Source of the DNA: Isohypsibius dastychi
Lineage: Eukaryota > Tardigrada > Eutardigrada > Parachela > Isohypsibiidae
Assembly (NCBI GenBank): GCA_034696485.1
Contig: JAQIWT010000262.1
Location: 1-25,562, forward strand
Reading direction: 5' to 3'
Length of the DNA stretch: 25,562 nt
The notes beneath the pieces were generated by a model, which made no database searches, was not told where the DNA came from, and saw only the letters and a program-made list of their open reading frames with translations. Below are positions 21,497 through 25,562 of the stretch, piece by piece. The number at the start of each line of letters is the position of its first letter. Within the stretch, counting starts at the first letter, position 1. Position numbers and translations under genes: made by a program.

Positions 21497-23662
21497 TCAG
21501 CTATGGCCATTTGAAGTGTGTGGCTGTTGTTGCATGTGCAGCTCTGGTTTAGGTCCAGGTAACCAAGATTGCTTCCAAACTAATGTCTCCTTCAGCCATT
21601 CTTCCTCCGTATGGGTCAGTTTCAGGAGAACGGAAATGGCGCGTAACATTTGCAGTCTCTGCAACAAAGTCCATTCTAAAACACCAATTTCGGCGCGTAT
21701 TGAGAAAAACCACCAACCTCATCACTATTAGCGGCAACAAATTTCAATATCACATTCTTCATATATTGATGACTCGTTTCATCTGTTTCATCTTGGTCTT
21801 TCACCACGTTCACCTTTTCCAGTAAATCTTCCACCTGTCGTTCTAAACCAGCAATCTGCTTATCTCGTTCCCGCAACTTTGTTTCCGTTTCCTTGGCCGT
21901 TCTCCGCCGAAATATCGCCATATTAGATTCTTTTCCTTCCAGTTCCTCTTCAAGCGCTGCCATTCTAACCTGCATGTTTTCCACGGATGATTCGAGTTTC
22001 ACGATCTCTTTTTCTTTCAGCTGCAGTTTTTCACGAGCTTCTTGAACTTCATCTTCCTTTGCTTTTAACTGAGCCATTGACAAACCGACCTTCACATCCG
22101 TTTCAGCATGAATACGTCGGGCAGCTTCCTCCATGGCCTGCCGGACACGAGCGAGCTCTTGGTCTTTGTCGGCTCGTATCCTCGCAATGTCTCGTTCCCT
22201 TTCTTCCCTTACACGAATGATTTCTTGTTCGAGTTCGGTGACCGTTTCTTGAAGACGTTTCTGATCCTGCATTTCTCCCAAAAGCGATTCTTTCGCAGCC
22301 TTTTCAACCTGATAATCCGTTAACAGCTTGTCAAGTTGATTCTCCAACAATGCAACGGTGGTTTTAAGAGATGTGTTTTCTTCCTGGAACCTCTCGATTT
22401 CCTTCTGCTTGTCAGACATCGCGATCTTCATGTTCGAGAATTTTGTTTCTAATTCGGAGTTCTTTTTGGCAGCGAGAGTAGCTGCTGCATCCTGTTCTTT
22501 TAATCTCTTGAGATCTTGGTCGTGCGCAATCTATAAAAATATGGCCCGTTATTTCGAACAGAATTTAAGGAAGAATTTGCGAAATGACACCTTCCACGAA
22601 TCCCCTTCCAGTTTTGATTCCGAAAGCTTTTGCTGCAGGTCGACGATTTTCGAATTCTGTTCATTCAGCTTTTCCTCGTTCTGTCGATTCTGCAACAAAT
22701 TACTTCAATCGCAATTTTTGCACAATTTTCTTTTGTTCTTTGTGTACGAAATTTTTGTTCTATTTTGAAACAAATCCAAAGATATTAGATCAAACCTTGG
22801 CAGCGATATCTTTCAAACGGTCGAGCTCTGTTTTCAACGCGATATTTCCTGCGTCCCGGGAAGAAATCTGGTTCTTCAATGCGGTAATTTCAATCTCTCG
22901 TTGTTGTAACTGAAACGAAACAAGATCACGTCATCATATCAAAACTCACAGGGTGGACACTTTTTTTGAATAATCCAAATATTCAACACTTCAGCAAAGT
23001 TGCAGATTACTTGAGATGAAACGTTTTCCAACGTTTTTGCCTGCTCGCTCAGCTCACGCGAAAGATCAGGTTTAGCGGAAATATCTGTGTGGAGGGGGAT
23101 CATGACAGGACTGGCATCCGATTCATCAACCATGTCGATAACATCATTCACCGTCATTTCCGGTTGCGATAATTTCTCATCTCCATTGTCGAGATCATGA
23201 TGAGCCACTCCATGGTGAACATCGTGAAATGAAACAGTATCATCAATAAGCTCCGTAAAAATCAGCTCGACATCGGGAACCGGTGATAGAGGATGGCTAT
23301 CATTTTTTGATTCCGGTACAGAATTTGATTCGGCAGCAGGCTCTGGCTTGAAATTTGAGTTATTGTTAGTTTCGGTAACCTTCTCCTTGTCGTCATCATC
23401 CAATATCGATAAAGTGTGGATGGTCTTTGTGTTCGATTCCGATTTCACACTTTCGATTGATCCTGTGAAGGCTGATGTCTTGCTGGTCGATCGTTTCAGA
23501 CCTGCGGAAATAACCTTAATGACCAACTGCGCCGATAAAGTAATACGAGAGTGATTAGTACAAATACTTACTTGACAAGGAAGAACCAAGAGTAGAAGCT
23601 GTCCCAATGGCGTTCAAATCCACACCAACATCTTCGATCTTCTTTTTCAAATTCTTGAACAT
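21497..23662 (-). CDS. GOLGA1: GRIP-domain golgin, golgin-97-like, complete, six exons
   Basis: This is a trans-Golgi tethering coiled-coil protein, recruited to membranes by Arl1-GTP through its C-terminal GRIP domain. Minus-strand exons are 23572-23662, 23011-23501, 22796-22909, 22591-22689, 21718-22530 and 21497-21658, all GT...AG and phase-consistent, giving 589 aa. The N-terminus MFKNLKKKIED matches the short conserved motif of golgin-97 and golgin-245. Residues 31-194 are acidic and disordered (DDDDKEK, His-rich DVHHGVAHHD). Residues about 200-505 are Lys/Glu-rich coiled coil. The GRIP domain (about 515-570) has the key Tyr521 in HQYMKNVILKF, then RLQMLRAISVLLKL and EEEWLKETL. The tail WKQSWLPGPKP resembles the end of golgin-97 more than golgin-245. 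The last intron (21659-21717) splits the GRIP domain; this acceptor restores the exact family spacing. It is shorter than human golgin-97 (767 aa). It lies head to head with DENND1. Confidence 0.93.
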
Positions 23663-24442
23663 GGTTCAATGATGACTCGAAGGCTTGCAAATAGACTGGA
23701 TGCTAAGCCAGTGATGCTCACAAAATTCAAAAAAGTTTATTACCCGGATCACTTCCTTTTGGTATCAGGTACGAAACACACACATGAAAGCTGACGAACA
23801 CGTAAGCAAGTCATCAAACTGTCGCGCAAGTTACATTCGGGCACAGCAGAGCAGTTCCATCAGACGTTCCGCATACTGTAGAACAAAATGATTCCCCAGA
23901 TTAAAGCAGCTACGACTGGAATTTCTGGTTGAAGTTCCGCGAGAAGAGAAATTTGCAAAAGAAAACTAACTTTTGCGAAATTCAGATTTTGCTAGCAATT
24001 CAAATTTCAAAGGGGAGACAGGCAGACACACAACACATGATGAGTCACAGTATTAGCGAAGCGTGGTTGAAGACGTCACAGATGCCGTCTGTTCTACGAT
24101 TACAGACCAAACTGACACTCGAATTGTGATGAAGCGGAGCGGTGTTTTCCAATGTTTACATCACGAATTCAAGAATTAAATTTCTGATTCAGAAGCAAAA
24201 CCAGCTTGAATTTGATTTCCCTAATCTCGATTTCCGCTTGGAGACCTGAATTCGGCCTGGGTTTATATTTCAAATCCCTTTGTATATTCTTCCGCAGCGC
24301 GGATAACAAAGGTGTGTGGTGATCCTGAAAAGGCACTTCTTCACGAAGATTCTGTATACTTGATTTCTGGGCAGGGGACCTGACCTGTCCTCCCACCCGT
24401 TTTTATCTTTCGTTCTCCTTTTGGTTTCGGTTACCCTGGAGG
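23663..24442. promoter_or_regulatory. Divergent intergenic region between the golgin and DENND1 genes
   Basis: About 780 bp separate the two predicted start codons, and the genes point away from each other, so both promoters should lie here. An acceptor-like TTTCTGGGCAG ends at about 24374 on the plus strand, 69 nt before the predicted DENND1 ATG, and could be a leader splice site. Open frames here resemble nothing known. No core promoter motif is clear. Confidence 0.4.
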
Positions 24443-25562
24443 ATGCCGCATTATTCGTGTGATGAGAATCGGGCGTGATGGGTTATAGAATAAGGTGCAG
24501 TTTGATAAACAGACATGACGCTACTGTGTGCTTGCTCTGTTTATCCCAATTGATAATTTTTGTTTTTTCAGAAGCCATTCAGATCAGTTGTTTCTTTTGT
24601 TCGCAGAAGTTGTTTGGCCAACTGATGCAGAAGATGGTGTGAAAGCTGGATTTTCCAAATCGATTTTTTATTAACGGATGACTTCCTCTTGCAGGATTTA
24701 TTTTGCATAAATTCCCGGATGATTTTGTGGATGAGGTATGATTTCATTTGTGCGAAATGCTTTGTTTGTGGCGGAACACTACACGACTGGTTGATCAGAA
24801 AAAACTACCTTTTTATATCTCTTGTTTTAGGGAGTTCTTCGAAGCGTACCACTTTTTTGCTTTCCGACTGGGCCGTCGATTTCTGGTCCTGTTCAACAGT
24901 TTTCATTTGTCCTGACAAACGGAGAGGGAAATTTTACCTTTGGCTTTTGCCGATCCAACACGGAAGGAAATATCTGCTTGTGCATTTTAAGGTCAGCTTT
25001 GCGTTTTTTATCCCTGCCTTATCAAGTCTGTTTTGTGTAGCGCATGGATAAGTTCATAGCGATGGCTTTCATAGCTTGCTGTTTTTTTGCAGTCACCTGC
25101 CATGGCATGATTTATTTTACAAGTTGCTCAACTATATTGGGGATCTCCAAAAGAAGAATCCCGGCGATGACTCTTTGGGATTTCTTCGTGCAGCATACAG
25201 ATCGGAAGTGCCACAAGGGGGAGATATTCTACATGTCATTTATAAAATTCAAAAGGTCGAGTTTCAATGTTCAACTCCGGACTTGAAGAAACTGCCGACC
25301 ATTCCGGAAAACCGTTCAGTGACGGAATATTTTAACGCTCTGGATCTGACCAATATGATCGTCATATTTGCGAGGTAAGTCATATAATTTATTTATCGGT
25401 AAAGTTACGGAGCTTTGCATAAATTACTGGTGTAATTCATCTGGAATGATCTATTGCTTGTAGTTTGTTGAATGAAAGACGGATCATAGTCACATCCAAA
25501 AAACTTGGACGACTCTCCGCTTGTGTGATGGCTTGCGAAATTTTATTATTTCCACTGCATTG
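24443..25562 (+). CDS. DENND1: DENND1/connecdenn (RME-4-type) Rab35 exchange factor, 5' part, runs off the right edge
   Basis: DENND1 proteins are guanine nucleotide exchange factors for Rab35 on clathrin-coated vesicles and endosomes; the C. elegans member is RME-4. Exons are 24443-24474 (tentative), 24572-24636, 24695-24735, 24831-24991, 25093-25374 and 25464 onward, with GT...AG introns of 58-101 bp and matching phases. The product begins with the uDENN strand LFAEVVWPTD, continues with HKFPDDF, LFCFPTGP and FTFGFCRS, then the diagnostic block LPWHDLFYKLLNYIGD. It continues into cDENN with LPTIPENRSVTEYF, FASLLNERRII and SACVMACEILLFP. About 226 residues are present. The first exon (MPHYSCDENR) has a weak GTGATG donor and could be wrong; all other exons are secure by family match. 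It lies head to head with the golgin gene. Confidence 0.92.

Noticed and set aside
21676-21710. Alternative last intron of the golgin (donor GTGGTT, acceptor TGTTTTAG)
   Set aside because: It is phase-compatible but only 35 bp long and would insert residues that break the GRIP spacing.

Overview
The window is eukaryotic nuclear DNA. Its genes are interrupted by many short introns, mostly 50-110 bp with GT...AG ends and T-rich acceptors. The set of genes (a discoidin domain receptor kinase, a GRIP golgin, a connecdenn-type DENN protein and ORC4) points to a compact invertebrate metazoan genome. The short introns and moderate GC fit a nematode, possibly of the Trichuris/Trichinella kind; that placement is inference, not demonstrated.

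Layout from left to right. At 1-354 on the minus strand lie the first two exons of a Ser/Thr/Pro/Lys-rich protein that runs off the left edge. Head to head with it, at 833-2118 on the plus strand, is a complete two-exon ORC4 gene (405 aa). ORC4 converges on a discoidin domain receptor tyrosine kinase on the minus strand (2700-9061). I reconstructed 13 coding exons for it, giving an 895-residue receptor with signal peptide, discoidin domain, second extracellular domain, single transmembrane helix, juxtamembrane region and complete kinase domain. Its signal-peptide exon is separated from the rest by a 2.57 kb first intron.

From about 9.1 to 21.4 kb I recognise no conserved gene. This stretch holds many chance-length open frames and a few splice-bounded candidate exons, listed at low confidence. 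From 21497 to 23662 on the minus strand is a complete six-exon GRIP-domain golgin (589 aa, closest by eye to golgin-97). Head to head with it, from about 24443 to the right edge on the plus strand, is the 5' part of a DENND1/connecdenn (RME-4-type) Rab35 exchange factor, covering its uDENN module and the start of the cDENN module.

The recognised genes do not form a pathway. They are a replication factor, a collagen-receptor kinase, and two membrane-traffic genes that share a divergent 780-bp intergenic region. No transposon, virus, CRISPR array, rRNA or tRNA was recognised. The most interesting points are sequence-level: an altered Walker B in ORC4, altered collagen-contact residues in the receptor, and the large gene-poor interval.
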